Origin: Nocardiopsis_B mangrovi
GTDB lineage: Bacteria; Actinomycetota; Actinomycetes; Streptosporangiales; Streptosporangiaceae
Assembly (NCBI RefSeq): GCF_042653925.1
Contig: NZ_JBHSFQ010000024.1
Location: 40,038-104,037, forward strand
Direction of reading: 5' to 3'
DNA: 64,000 nucleotides
How positions within the stretch are numbered: position 1 is the stretch's first letter; each line of letters starts with the position of its first letter. Positions 17,700-25,272 of this stretch are shown here, in pieces. Under the pieces are notes generated by a model. It was not told the DNA's origin. It made no database searches and was given only the letters and a program-made list of their open reading frames with translations. The position numbers were made by a program, and so were the translations under genes.

Positions 17700-18545
17700 T
17701 CACATCCCGCCGGAGCCGACCAGCCCGATCGAGGCGGCGCCCTGCTCGATCGTGTCGCGTGCGGCGCGCATGGCGGCGACGATCTCCGCCTCGCGCGCCG
17801 GGGTCAGCCGCGCCAGCGGCACCGAGCAGCTGATGGCGTCGGTGGCGGGGCTCGCGTAGCGGAGCGGCAGGGAGAAGCAGTGCAGGCCGAGGCTGTTCTC
17901 CTGGCGGTCGATCGCGTAACCGCGCTCGCGGACCTCGGCCAGGTCGCGCTGGAGCGAGGCGCGGTCGGTGAAGGTGTGCTCGGTGAGCGGGGCCAGCTCA
18001 CCGGGCAGGTGCTCGTCGAGTTCGGATCCGTCGAGCTCGGCCAGCAGCACCTTGCCCAGCGCGGTCGAGTACGCGGGCAGGCGGCGGCCGACCCTGCTGT
18101 GCGGGCGCAGGTACTGGCTGGACGCGCGGGTCACCAGGTAGACGACGTCGCCGCCGGCGAGCCGGCCGAAGTGGAACGTCTCATCCAGCCGTTCACCGAG
18201 GGAGTCCAGGGCGGGCTTGGCGAGGCGCACATAGGGGTCGGTGTCGAGGTAGGTCGTACCGGCGAGAAGGGCGCGGATGCCGATGCCGTACAGCGTGCCC
18301 GACGCGTCCGTGCGGACCCAGCCGTATTTCACGAGCGTCCGCAGCAGTGCGTAGCAGCTGCTGCGGGGCATGTTCAGCGCCTCACTCAGCTCGCGCAGCC
18401 GCGCGGGCCGGTTCTGGCGGGCGGCCAGCAGCTCCAGCAGCTCCACGGTGCGCGCCGCCGACTTGACGTCGCGGACCCCGCTCGGCTTCTCGTCCGTCGC
18501 GGCCTTCCGGGCGTCGTCGCCGGGAATGTCAGCCGGTATAGCCAT
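17700..18545 (-). CDS. IclR-family transcriptional regulator
   Basis: 281 residues from the ATG at 18543-18545, which has a GAGGG about 6 bases upstream; a GTG at 18585-18587 would add 14 residues with a weaker site. The N-terminal winged helix reads SAARTVELLELLAARQ, then LRELSEALNMPRSSCYALLRTLV, and the IclR effector domain follows with LPAYSTALGKVLLAEL and RERGYAIDRQENSLGLHCFSLPL. IclR proteins often repress catabolic operons for aromatic or sugar-derived acids. The dehydratase and dehydrogenase genes downstream are the probable targets. Confidence 0.92.
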   Translation of the reverse strand: MAIPADIPGDDARKAATDEKPSGVRDVKSAARTVELLELLAARQNRPARLRELSEALNMPRSSCYALLRTLVKYGWVRTDASGTLYGIGIRALLAGTTYLDTDPYVRLAKPALDSLGERLDETFHFGRLAGGDVVYLVTRASSQYLRPHSRVGRRLPAYSTALGKVLLAELDGSELDEHLPGELAPLTEHTFTDRASLQRDLAEVRERGYAIDRQENSLGLHCFSLPLRYASPATDAISCSVPLARLTPAREAEIVAAMRAARDTIEQGAASIGLVGSGGM

Positions 18546-18611
18546 CTCCACCCTCTTCGCGATCACGCCGATCGGTATCCCACCCACCGCCTGCCGGCCC
18601 GGCCACCCAAG

Positions 18612-19721
18612 CTACCGGGCCCCGGCCCCGCCGACCGGTCCCGCGGCGGACGCGGGACCCGCCGGGGAGGCGGGGAGGCCGAAGAGGGCCCGGGCCGGGG
18701 CGAGGCGGCGGATGAGTTCGTAGGTCGCGAGGCTCAGAGCGAATGACAGCGACATGATGAGGGCGAAGGCGACGGCCCCGAGGTCGGCGGCCCGCACGAC
18801 GTAGTAGGCGACGACGACCAGGTAGGTCTGGTGCAGGATGTAGACCGGGAACGCGGCCGGGGTGAAGTAGGCCGCGAACCTCGTCCTCCGGTTCAGATAC
18901 CGCTTCGCGTAGCCGAGCATCGCCAGCAGGGCCGGCCAGCACGCCAGGTGCTCCAGGAGAAGAGCGGGGGCGCCCGCGCGGACGCCGAGGACGTGGATCT
19001 GGGCGAGCACCGCGGCGGCCGTCAGAACCGCCGCCGCGAGGTACACCCGCCGGTTCCGCTCGATCATCTCGCCGATCGCGTCATCGGTCGCGATGAGGAA
19101 TCCGAGCAGGAAATAGGCGGCGAAGACGACGATGTTCTTGCCGGCCACATCCGGCAGCAGCGAGAGCGCGGCCACGCCGGCCGACGGCGGCAGGATGAGA
19201 AACGGGTTGCGCATCCACGTCGGCGAATACCCGGATGCGAGCATGGCGCGCATCACGGGCAGGAGGGCGATGGAGATGAGGAAGAGGAAGGCGATGAACC
19301 ACAGGTGCGCGGGTGATATTCCTCCGGCGTATTCCGACCAGTCGGAGAAGTCCGTGAAGTAGGACCACAGGAACTCCCCGTACCCGCCCCTGTATCCGAG
19401 GTGGAACTTCATCGCGTAGTGGGCCTGCGGTGGGACGACCACCAGTACGCCGAAGAAGAACGGGACCAGGAGCCGGGAGAAGCGCTCGTTGACGTAGGTC
19501 CGGGCCGATCTGCGCCGGAGGGCGTAGAGGCTGGACATCCCCGCCAGCAGGAACAAGAGGGGCATGAACCAGTACGAGAGGTCCACCAGAACGGTTGCGG
19601 GAGTGTTCACCTCGCCTTTGACGTAGAAGGATTCGAGGTCGTTGAAAACGCGTGAGGTGTGGAAGGGGAACAGGAAGAGGATTCCGGCGTTCCTGAGCCG
19701 GTCGATGTGGTCTTTTCGCAC
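18612..19721 (-). CDS. Acyltransferase family 3 (OpgC-like) integral membrane protein
   Basis: 369 residues, about ten membrane helices. The start MRKDHIDRLRNAGILFLFPFHTSRV and the later HLWFIAFLFL agree with the acyltransferase-3 family, in which the first-helix His is part of the acyl-transfer site. Members O-acylate extracellular sugars, lipids or antibiotics. The C-terminus is an Ala/Pro/Gly-rich tail. The gene begins 7 bases after the DUF4097 lipoprotein gene, so the two probably form an operon. The acyl acceptor is unknown. Confidence 0.85.
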   Translation of the reverse strand: MRKDHIDRLRNAGILFLFPFHTSRVFNDLESFYVKGEVNTPATVLVDLSYWFMPLLFLLAGMSSLYALRRRSARTYVNERFSRLLVPFFFGVLVVVPPQAHYAMKFHLGYRGGYGEFLWSYFTDFSDWSEYAGGISPAHLWFIAFLFLISIALLPVMRAMLASGYSPTWMRNPFLILPPSAGVAALSLLPDVAGKNIVVFAAYFLLGFLIATDDAIGEMIERNRRVYLAAAVLTAAAVLAQIHVLGVRAGAPALLLEHLACWPALLAMLGYAKRYLNRRTRFAAYFTPAAFPVYILHQTYLVVVAYYVVRAADLGAVAFALIMSLSFALSLATYELIRRLAPARALFGLPASPAGPASAAGPVGGAGAR

Positions 19722-19728
19722 GGCGATT

Positions 19729-20667
19729 TCAGCTCCTGGTGTCCATACCGTGTGGGGAGTGGGGATCCGCGACGGCGTGACGCCGCGCGGGCGGATACTC
19801 CGGTCGGCGGTCGGCGGTCGGCGGTCGGCGGTCGGCGGTCTGGACGGCGGTGAGCACGCTGATGGCCCCGTTGCCGGTCCGCGCGGTGATGGTGTGCGGG
19901 CTGCCGGAATCCTCCGGGACGTCGGTGCGCACGTCGCCGCTGTCCGTCGCGGTCGTGACGTCGTAGTCGGCCTCGGGCACCTCGACCGTCACCGCGCCGT
20001 TGTCCGCCTCCACCTCGACACTGTCGGGGGCTTCGGCGAGAGAAAGGCGGATCGCTCCGTTCTCGGACCGGGCCTCGACGCTGCCCGAGGTGACGCCGGT
20101 GGCGCGCTGCTCACCGGAGGCACTGCGCAGAGAGAGGGGGTCGGCGGCGTCCTCGACCCGGATCGCGCCGTTGTCCGTGGTGATGTCCAGCGCGGACGCG
20201 AAGCCGGAGGCCGAGACCGCCCCGCTGCCGCCGTCCACGGTCACCGCCACCTCTCGGGGCACGAGCACCTCGTAGCGGACGTCGCACCGGCCCAGGAGCA
20301 GGGGTGCGCAGTCGGTGGTCAGGGCGAGGGTGTCCCCCGCGAACTCCCAGTCCGCCCCGGTCCGGGCGCCGATGGCGGACCACCCGGTGAACCAGCGCGT
20401 CACCTCGATCTCGTCGACGTCCGCGGGCCGGACGTCGAGGTCTCCGCTCTCGGCGGAGATCGTGATCCGTTCCCCGGCCGGGCCGAAGGCCCGTTCCTCC
20501 GGGCCGCCGTCGGCCCCGCATCCGGTCAGGACGGTGAGCGTCAGGGCCGCGCCCGCGGCGGCGATGGACACGCGGACAGGACGGGTGGACACGAGCCGGG
20601 GGGACGGGGAGTCGAGCCGGAACGGGGATGCGAGCGGAGACGGAGACGACGGCGTGGACACGGACAA
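19729..20667 (-). CDS. DUF4097-type beta-helical lipoprotein with a repeat-encoded C-terminus
   Basis: 312 residues from a TTG at 20665-20667 with GGAGG upstream; a GTG at 20659-20661 is an alternative. A long N-region precedes the hydrophobic signal ending in the lipobox LTGC, so the protein is probably a surface lipoprotein. Domain: repeating beta-strand units such as ITISAESGDLDVRPAD, LDITTDNGAIRVED, VEARSENGAIRLSL and VEVEADNGAVTVEV, the DUF4097 pattern. After the natural domain end (GAISVLTAVQ) the frame enters a 7-nt tandem repeat and is translated as TADRRP units and a basic tail. This tail looks like read-through caused by repeat expansion. It is upstream of the acyltransferase gene with a 7-base gap. 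Confidence 0.8.
   Translation of the reverse strand: MSVSTPSSPSPLASPFRLDSPSPRLVSTRPVRVSIAAAGAALTLTVLTGCGADGGPEERAFGPAGERITISAESGDLDVRPADVDEIEVTRWFTGWSAIGARTGADWEFAGDTLALTTDCAPLLLGRCDVRYEVLVPREVAVTVDGGSGAVSASGFASALDITTDNGAIRVEDAADPLSLRSASGEQRATGVTSGSVEARSENGAIRLSLAEAPDSVEVEADNGAVTVEVPEADYDVTTATDSGDVRTDVPEDSGSPHTITARTGNGAISVLTAVQTADRRPPTADRRPEYPPARRHAVADPHSPHGMDTRS
19801..19840. repeat. 7-nt tandem repeat inside the DUF4097 gene
   Basis: Five copies of CGGTCGG and a partial sixth. As the unit is 7 nt, gain or loss of one copy shifts the reading frame of the lipoprotein C-terminus, the pattern of a slipped-strand variable site. Confidence 0.9.
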
Positions 20668-21067
20668 GGGAGCCTCCGGGAGTGGTGGATGGTGGTGCCG
20701 TCAGGGCAGGCCGAAGGGCCGCACGGCGGTCGTGCCCGCGGTGCGGAGGAAGAGCGGTGTGTGGAGCAGCCGACGGGGAAGCGCGAGCCGCAGGTCCCGG
20801 GTCGGCGGGGGTGCCGTCGGCCCGGGACCGGGCCGACGGGCGGCGAGGGGGTGTCGCGCCACGGAGGCGGCGAGGGGCCGGTCGTCGGGCTACGGGGGTC
20901 GGCGAGGGAGCGGTCGCCGAACCGAGGGCTCAGCGAGGGGTGAATGGTCGGGCCAAGAGGGTGGCGGGAAGCCGGTCGTCGGGTCGTGGGAACAGCAGCC
21001 GGCCACCGGATCAGCAGTCAGGCCGCGGAATCAGTCGTTGGCTGCGGATCAGCCTTCGGCCCGCGGA

Positions 21068-21706
21068 TCAGTCGTCTGGCCGCGGGGTCAGCAGCGCGGT
21101 CAGCACGGCCGCCAAGGCGCGCTCTGCGGTATCGGCGGTGACCGCGCCGGGGTCGGCGAGGCGTTCCATGGACAGCCCATTGGTCAGGCAGTGCACGATC
21201 AGCGCGGCCAGTTCCGGGTCGACCGCCGGGCGGGCGCCGGCACGCTCTCCGACATCGGCGATGGTGCGCGCCGCCGCCTCCCGCTGTGCGCGGCGCAGGG
21301 AGGCGACGACCTCCCGCGTCGGTTCGTCGCGGGCCGCGCGCGCCGCGAACTCCAGCCCGAGCCGGTTCCGCTCGGTGTCGCCCGCGACGCGTCCGGCGAC
21401 GACGCGTGCCGCCCGGCCGATCGCCTCTGCGGGGTCGTCGGTGCCGCCCACCTCTGCCATGACGGCGCTGAGCTCGGTGTCGGAACGCTCACGGAGGACC
21501 GCGCCGAACAGGTCCTCCTTGCCGCCGAAGTTGGAGTACACGGCCCCCTTGGTGAAGCCGGCGGCGCGGGCGATGTCCTCCAGCCTGCTGTCGGCGTAGC
21601 CCCGTTCCGCGAACACCCGGGCCGCCGCGGCCAGCAGCCGCCGCCGCACTTCATCCCGCGACGCCCGCGCGACGGGCTCGGGCGGGGGGTTCTCCTGCTC
21701 ACTCAT
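21068..21706 (-). CDS. TetR/AcrR-family transcriptional regulator
   Basis: 212 residues. The N-terminal helix-turn-helix reads LLAAAARVFAERGYADSRLE, then IARAAGFTKGAVYSNFGGKEDLF, a textbook TetR domain; the C-terminal helical domain is less conserved, as usual. The stop lies in a region of degenerate repeats. A compound palindrome at 21721-21746 lies 15 bases upstream of the start and is the likely autoregulatory operator. No intact gene is found on the other side of that operator (only an ATPase remnant), so its original target may be lost or may be the gene itself. The 400 bases 20668-21067 downstream contain only imperfect repeats of a CGCGGATCAG-like unit (about 21000-21100) and no supportable gene. 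Confidence 0.92.
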   Translation of the reverse strand: MSEQENPPPEPVARASRDEVRRRLLAAAARVFAERGYADSRLEDIARAAGFTKGAVYSNFGGKEDLFGAVLRERSDTELSAVMAEVGGTDDPAEAIGRAARVVAGRVAGDTERNRLGLEFAARAARDEPTREVVASLRRAQREAAARTIADVGERAGARPAVDPELAALIVHCLTNGLSMERLADPGAVTADTAERALAAVLTALLTPRPDD

Positions 21707-21720
21707 AAGGGGAAATTAGC

Positions 21721-21746
21721 ATACCCACGGGTATCGGATACCCGTG
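21721..21746. promoter_or_regulatory. Compound palindromic operator of the TetR gene
   Basis: CACGGGTAT and ATACCCGTG (21726-21734 and 21738-21746) form a perfect 9-bp dyad around CGG. The left arm also pairs with the preceding ATACCC (21721-21726) around AC. Three half-sites thus overlap 15 bases from the start codon, suitable for one or two TetR dimers. Confidence 0.7.
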
Positions 21747-21789
21747 AGTACTGAAATGTGGTGGTGGCACCACGCCTCGCGGGGAGAGG

Positions 21790-22229
21790 GGCCATCGTGG
21801 CCCTGGGCCGTCCGGGCCGTCGCTCCGGGCGAACGTGCGCCGGCGGCCAGGAGTACCGACCAGGATCGCGTTGACCCGGAGTGCGAGGCGGGCGTCGGAG
21901 ATCTCCCGAACGTCGACGGCTAGACCGCGGTCGAGGGGGCAGGCGACCATTTCGGGCTCCGACCGTTTGCGCATAGGGCGTTGCCGGACAAGGGGCGCCC
22001 TATGAAGGACGGGGCCGGGTTGCACAGCAGCGGTAGGGTGCGCGAGGCGGTGCGCTCCTCGCGCAAGGGCCGCAGCGCCGTCGGAATAAGCAGGGCAATT
22101 CGGATCGGATTTTGCGAGGGGCGGGGGAATTCGCCGATCACCACGAGTCGGGGCCGCTCGGCGCTCAGGGAGAGGAGCGTGTCCACGGCCTCGCCCTTTG
22201 AGAAGTACGTTTCCGCGAACTGAACTCCT
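21790..22229 (-). pseudogene. Frameshifted remnant of an archaeal-type AAA ATPase (DUF234-associated group)
   Basis: One minus-strand frame (about 22223 down to 21950) reads FAETYFSKGEAVDTLLSL, then SAERPRLVVIGEFPRP and LLCNPAPSFIGRPLSGNA. In the family these correspond to a Walker B stretch like RPTVVVLDEFPYL and a segment like LCGSALSFMGRLLSG. A second frame (about 21965 to 21800) continues with EMVACPLDRGLAVDV and EISDARLALRVNAILVGTPG, matching the following part (DPRLALRVHAIVGGTPAYRR-like). There is no start codon, the P-loop half is absent and at least one frameshift separates the pieces, so it is decayed. The remnant stops exactly where the next gene ends, suggesting that gene replaced its 5' half. 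Confidence 0.7.
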
Positions 22230-23339
22230 CTATCGCTCCACCGGCCCGCCTCCCCGCTCGGAATGGCGCGGGCCCGGGCGGAGGCCGTAGGCGATCTTGA
22301 AGCCGGTGAGCCAGCCGTCGTCGTGCAGCTTGGCGAATACGGCGTTGCGGACCTCGCGGTGTTCCGGCCAGGAATGGGCCGATGCGACGGTGGCCCAGCT
22401 CGGGCCGTGGCCGTGGAGTGTCCGGTAGTCGTGGACCCAGCGTGCGACGGCGGGCTCGCGGCCGGTGATCGCGGCGTGGGCGTGCTTCTCGACGTCATCG
22501 GGGCCGAGGCCGTCGTGGTCCGCTGTACGGGCCGCGGTGGATCCGGCATCCGCGGGGAGCGGTGCCAGGTCCGCCGATACGCGGCCGAGCCGGCCGATCG
22601 AGGCGGAGCCGCGGGTGAGCCTCGGCGCGGGTTCGAGCCACCCGATGTCAGCGAGGGCGGTCACGACCGCGTCGAGCTCCGGGGCGCCGTTCAACGCGCA
22701 GGCGGTGGTCAGGTCCGCACCGCCGGCGCGCACCTCCCCCTCCGGTGCGGCGTGGGCGACCGTGTGGAGCGCGGCGAGGCGCACGGGGTTGGCCTTCTTG
22801 CGCAGCTTCTTGTGCGCGAGCACGCGGCTCGCCCACCCGGAGACGCGGCTGCGCCCGTTCCTGCCGAGCCCCCAGGGGTTTCCGGCGGCCACCGGGATCG
22901 CGCAGGGCGCGGGGTTCGCCGGGTCGGCCTCCAGGACCCGTGCCGGAGCGGTCTCCAGCCACCCCGAGGAGGTCAGGGCGGTCAGGCTCGCGAGGGGATC
23001 GCGCAGCCGGAGGGCGCGCAGGTCCTGGCCGACCAGGTTGGCCCGCCCGGTGCGGGCACCCCGCAGGAGGCACACGAGCGCCAGGAGCCGGGAGTCGGGG
23101 TCGGCGCCGACCCCGTCGTCGGAGAGGTGGGACCAGGCCAGGCGCAGCGCGCCGGCCTGGTCGGCGTTGAGCCGCACCGCGGGACCCGGAGGGCGCACCC
23201 GAGCCGGATCGGTCGGTCGCCGGGTGTGCGGCGGATCGGCGACCCCGGTGTCCGCGCACACCGCGCATTCGACGGCACGTGCCAAGTCCGCGCCGTCCCA
23301 CATCGGGTTGGTCTTCTTCTTCAGTTTCCGACTGGTCAT
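22230..23339 (-). CDS. Unrecognised protein with repeated winged-helix-like modules
   Basis: 369 residues from the ATG at 23337-23339. The function is not recognised. Internal repetition is visible: RKLKKKTNPMWDGADLARAV near the N-terminus resembles KKLRKKANPVRLAALHTVAH at about residue 175, and LTALTSSGWLETAPARV resembles VTALADIGWLEPAPRLT, with a third related stretch FAKLHDDGWLTGFKI near the C-terminus. Each GWL segment resembles the wing end of a winged-helix fold, so a DNA-binding or replication/partition role is possible (inference). A 24-bp palindrome at 23393-23416 lies 54 bases upstream. A CxxC (ECAVCAD) follows the first basic patch. The gene sits within the putative decayed mobile element. 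Confidence 0.6.
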   Translation of the reverse strand: MTSRKLKKKTNPMWDGADLARAVECAVCADTGVADPPHTRRPTDPARVRPPGPAVRLNADQAGALRLAWSHLSDDGVGADPDSRLLALVCLLRGARTGRANLVGQDLRALRLRDPLASLTALTSSGWLETAPARVLEADPANPAPCAIPVAAGNPWGLGRNGRSRVSGWASRVLAHKKLRKKANPVRLAALHTVAHAAPEGEVRAGGADLTTACALNGAPELDAVVTALADIGWLEPAPRLTRGSASIGRLGRVSADLAPLPADAGSTAARTADHDGLGPDDVEKHAHAAITGREPAVARWVHDYRTLHGHGPSWATVASAHSWPEHREVRNAVFAKLHDDGWLTGFKIAYGLRPGPRHSERGGGPVER

Positions 23340-23392
23340 GTCCGACCGTTCTCTCCGCGTTCCCTTCCGCGCTGATCGCGCGGGCGCTCACC

Positions 23393-23416
23393 CACCGGTT
23401 CCATGCGGAACCGGTG
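23393..23416. promoter_or_regulatory. Perfect 10-bp dyad upstream of the winged-helix-like gene
   Basis: CACCGGTTCC-ATGC-GGAACCGGTG, 54 bases before the start at 23339. It is a plausible autoregulatory operator for that protein. The rest of 23340-24000 shows no supportable gene, only the repeats listed next and an AT-rich patch at 23560-23610. Confidence 0.55.
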
Positions 23417-23606
23417 ATTTCGGCGCCTTCCGGCCTCCTATCAGATCAGAGCTTCGGGGCCGGTGCAGTCCATTCGGTCGATAAATGCCGCATGCGCGGC
23501 ACGAACGCGAAACACCGGGCGCCTGCGGCCGTCCGAACGGGATGCGGTGGGCCGCACCTTTCTGACCTGCGCATAAGGAATTTCGGAAATATGAAGAAAT
23601 AAAGGG

Positions 23607-23928
23607 TTACTGGATCACGGTGGGCGGGAACAGATTGCACTACACCGCGATCCGCGCGGCGTCGGCGTTTTCGTCGATCGTCGGCACGGCGACGGCGTTC
23701 CCCCGCTTTCCCCCCGGCCTTCACCCGTATCGGTGTCGTGCCTGGAACAGCGCCGTCGGCGGTCCACTTCCCCCATCTTCCCCGATGGGCCTTCTGTGGG
23801 CCGCTCGGTCGGGTTCCCGCAACCAAGACGAGTGCGCCGCCGCCATGGCGGCGGTCCCGCACGCTCGCTCCTGATGCCCCCTGACCTGCATGCCTGAAGT
23901 GCTGGATCACGGAATTACTGAATCACTG
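23607..23928. repeat. Iteron-like motif TTACTGGATCACGG, three copies, plus an inverted relative at 24202
   Basis: Copies: TTACTGGATCACGG at 23607-23620, GTGCTGGATCACGG at 23899-23912 and TTACTGAATCACTG at 23915-23928, the last two 16 bases apart. A reverse-strand relative TTACTGAATTCCGG lies at 24202-24215, overlapping the promoter of the ribbon-helix-helix gene. The motif may be the binding site of that protein. The repeats are read from sequence; the link to the protein is inference. Confidence 0.6.
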
Positions 23929-24000
23929 CAATAAGGGCCCCACCCATGCCTGGACAGCCGCGGTGGGGCCCGCCCCCAGTAACGCCAGGAGGCGATCTTG

Positions 24001-24147
24001 ATGATACTTACCCTTCCTCTCAGCCGCTGCGCGCGCACCCTGGTCCGCGAGCGGTGCTCCTACTGCTCCGGTGAAGCCCTCTTCTATACCTACCCATGGG
24101 GTCCGCATCTCCCGGTCCCCGTCTGTGGGGCCTGCCGCAACCGCTGA
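24001..24147 (+). CDS. 48-residue zinc-ribbon-like microprotein
   Basis: A short gene with an exact AGGAGG at 23987-23992, 8 bases before the ATG, one of the best ribosome sites in the window. The protein has a CSYC pair near residue 19 and a CGAC pair near residue 43, the spacing of a small treble-clef or zinc-ribbon fold, with an aromatic stretch FYTYPWGPHLPVPV between. It is upstream of the ribbon-helix-helix gene (79-base gap). Small CxxC proteins of this kind are common near mobile-element regulators, but no function is assigned. Confidence 0.65.
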   Translation: MILTLPLSRCARTLVRERCSYCSGEALFYTYPWGPHLPVPVCGACRNR

Positions 24148-24190
24148 CGGCCGGTGGCGCCCCGGCCCTCGCGGCCGGGGCGCCTACGGA

Positions 24191-24218
24191 ATGACGGAAA
24201 TCCGGAATTCAGTAATAC
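24191..24218 (+). promoter_or_regulatory. Candidate promoter giving a leaderless transcript of the ribbon-helix-helix gene
   Basis: ATGACG (24191-24196) and TAATAC (24213-24218) with a 16-base spacer; the ATG at 24226 is 7 bases after the -10, so transcription would begin at the start codon. No ribosome site precedes the ATG, consistent with a leaderless mRNA. An inverted copy of the 23607 motif covers the -10. Confidence 0.55.
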
Positions 24219-24225
24219 TCCTGCT

Positions 24226-24573
24226 ATGGGGAGGAACAGCAAGAAGAGCCGCCCTGAGGGCGCCGCGAACGTCCCGGCGAAGCCGGAGCCCGCGACGGGC
24301 ACCGGCAGGAATCGCCGCACGGCCGATCCCGGACCCGCGCAGGGCACCGATTCGATCCGCATCACCGTCGACCTCACGCGGCAGGACTACCAGCGAATGA
24401 AGAAGGTCGTGGACGACCTGGCGCGGCTCAGCGACATCCCGACGCTGCCGCACTCCCAGATGTGGCGGGCCGTCCTGCGCAGATTGGACAGGTCGCCCAG
24501 GCTGCGCGCGGAATTGGCCGACGACATCGTCGCCGACCGCGACGCCCCTTCCGACCGCCCCCCGGGGAGGTAG
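24226..24573 (+). CDS. Ribbon-helix-helix-like small DNA-binding protein
   Basis: 115 residues from the ATG at 24226. A basic, disordered N-terminal half (MGRNSKKSRPEG and on) is followed by DSIRITVDLTRQDYQRMKKV, a beta-strand plus helix resembling the ribbon-helix-helix fold of CopG/ParG-type regulators, then a second helix SQMWRAVLRRLDRSPRLRAE. Similar small proteins in actinobacterial plasmids act as partition or copy-control repressors. Translation from the next upstream in-frame start (24154) would lack a ribosome site. The -10 is overlapped by a motif repeated upstream, suggesting autoregulation. The fold call is by eye and moderately sure. Confidence 0.6.
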   Translation: MGRNSKKSRPEGAANVPAKPEPATGTGRNRRTADPGPAQGTDSIRITVDLTRQDYQRMKKVVDDLARLSDIPTLPHSQMWRAVLRRLDRSPRLRAELADDIVADRDAPSDRPPGR

Positions 24574-24839
24574 GGCCGGACCGCGGCGGGAAAGCGCGCG
24601 GTCGCGCGTCGTCCCCGCCCCAGATCAGCCGAAGGAGGTTTCTCCGCTCCCTCTGGAACGGCCGTCGCCTCGTCGGCTCCCCCTCACAGCGGACGACCGC
24701 CGGGCCTCAGACGGCCGCGGACGCGACTGGCGGAGCGGGTGCCGGCCAGCCTCGCCGGGGGGCCGATGCCGTACCCGCCAGCGTTGGCGGATGGGCCCCT
24801 TCATGGCCTGTGACCTGCGGACCGATGGATTGGCGCATT

Positions 24840-24960
24840 CCGCCACTGGCGGATTCCCTGACCGCTGATCCGGGGTGTTTCACCAGATCAGGTGTGGTTT
24901 CGATTCCGCTGGTCGGTCACTGGCGGATTCCGAATCCGCCAGTGACCGACCAGCGGAATC
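24840..24960. repeat. Palindrome cluster including a 59-bp near-perfect palindrome
   Basis: At 24902-24960 two 29-base arms are exact reverse complements around a single C at 24931. The element ACTGGCGGATTC in its left arm also occurs at 24847, within a smaller dyad TCCGCCA-C-TGGCGGA (24840-24854); TTGGCGGATG at 24785 is a third relative. The 24574-25272 interval holds no supportable gene and is dominated by such dyads, consistent with a cis-acting site such as a replication origin, transfer origin or resolution site. Confidence 0.9.
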
Positions 24961-25035
24961 ACGCGGCCACGGGTCCACCCCCGGAAGCCGCCTCCAGAAG
25001 GCTCCACGGTGGTGGGGCGGCCCGCTGCCCAGCGG

Positions 25036-25053
25036 TTCGGAAGTGCTTCCGAA
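25036..25053. promoter_or_regulatory. 18-bp dyad in non-coding accessory region
   Basis: TTCGGAAG-TG-CTTCCGAA, perfect 8-bp arms, about 220 bases upstream of the antitoxin-like gene. Function unknown. Confidence 0.5.
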
Positions 25054-25198
25054 GAGCGCTCCCGGGACTGGTGGCGCGGCGAACGGCGGTCCGTTTCGAC
25101 CCGGTAGGCACGTCGTCACCAGGCGTCGCGGAGCAGGTGCTCGTGCAACCGTTGAGCGGAACACGAGTGCGGTCCTCAGCCGTTGTCCAACCGACGGC

Positions 25199-25239
25199 GA
25201 TGCGACATGTCGCATCATGGGCGTGCAGGGCACGCCCAT
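25199..25239. promoter_or_regulatory. Two abutting perfect palindromes upstream of antitoxin-like gene
   Basis: GATGCGACATGTCGCATC (25199-25216) is an uninterrupted 18-bp palindrome. Immediately next, ATGGGCGTGC-AGG-GCACGCCCAT (25217-25239) is a perfect 10-bp dyad. They lie 33 bases upstream of the start at 25273, the place expected for an operator of an autoregulated gene. Confidence 0.65.
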
Positions 25240-25272
25240 CCCCCGAGAAACGTCAAGGACGAGGTGAGCACG

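Noticed and set aside
23446..23910. 154-residue minus-strand frame
   Set aside because: Composition is low-complexity and basic, no ribosome site, and it runs through the repeat motifs and an AT-rich patch.
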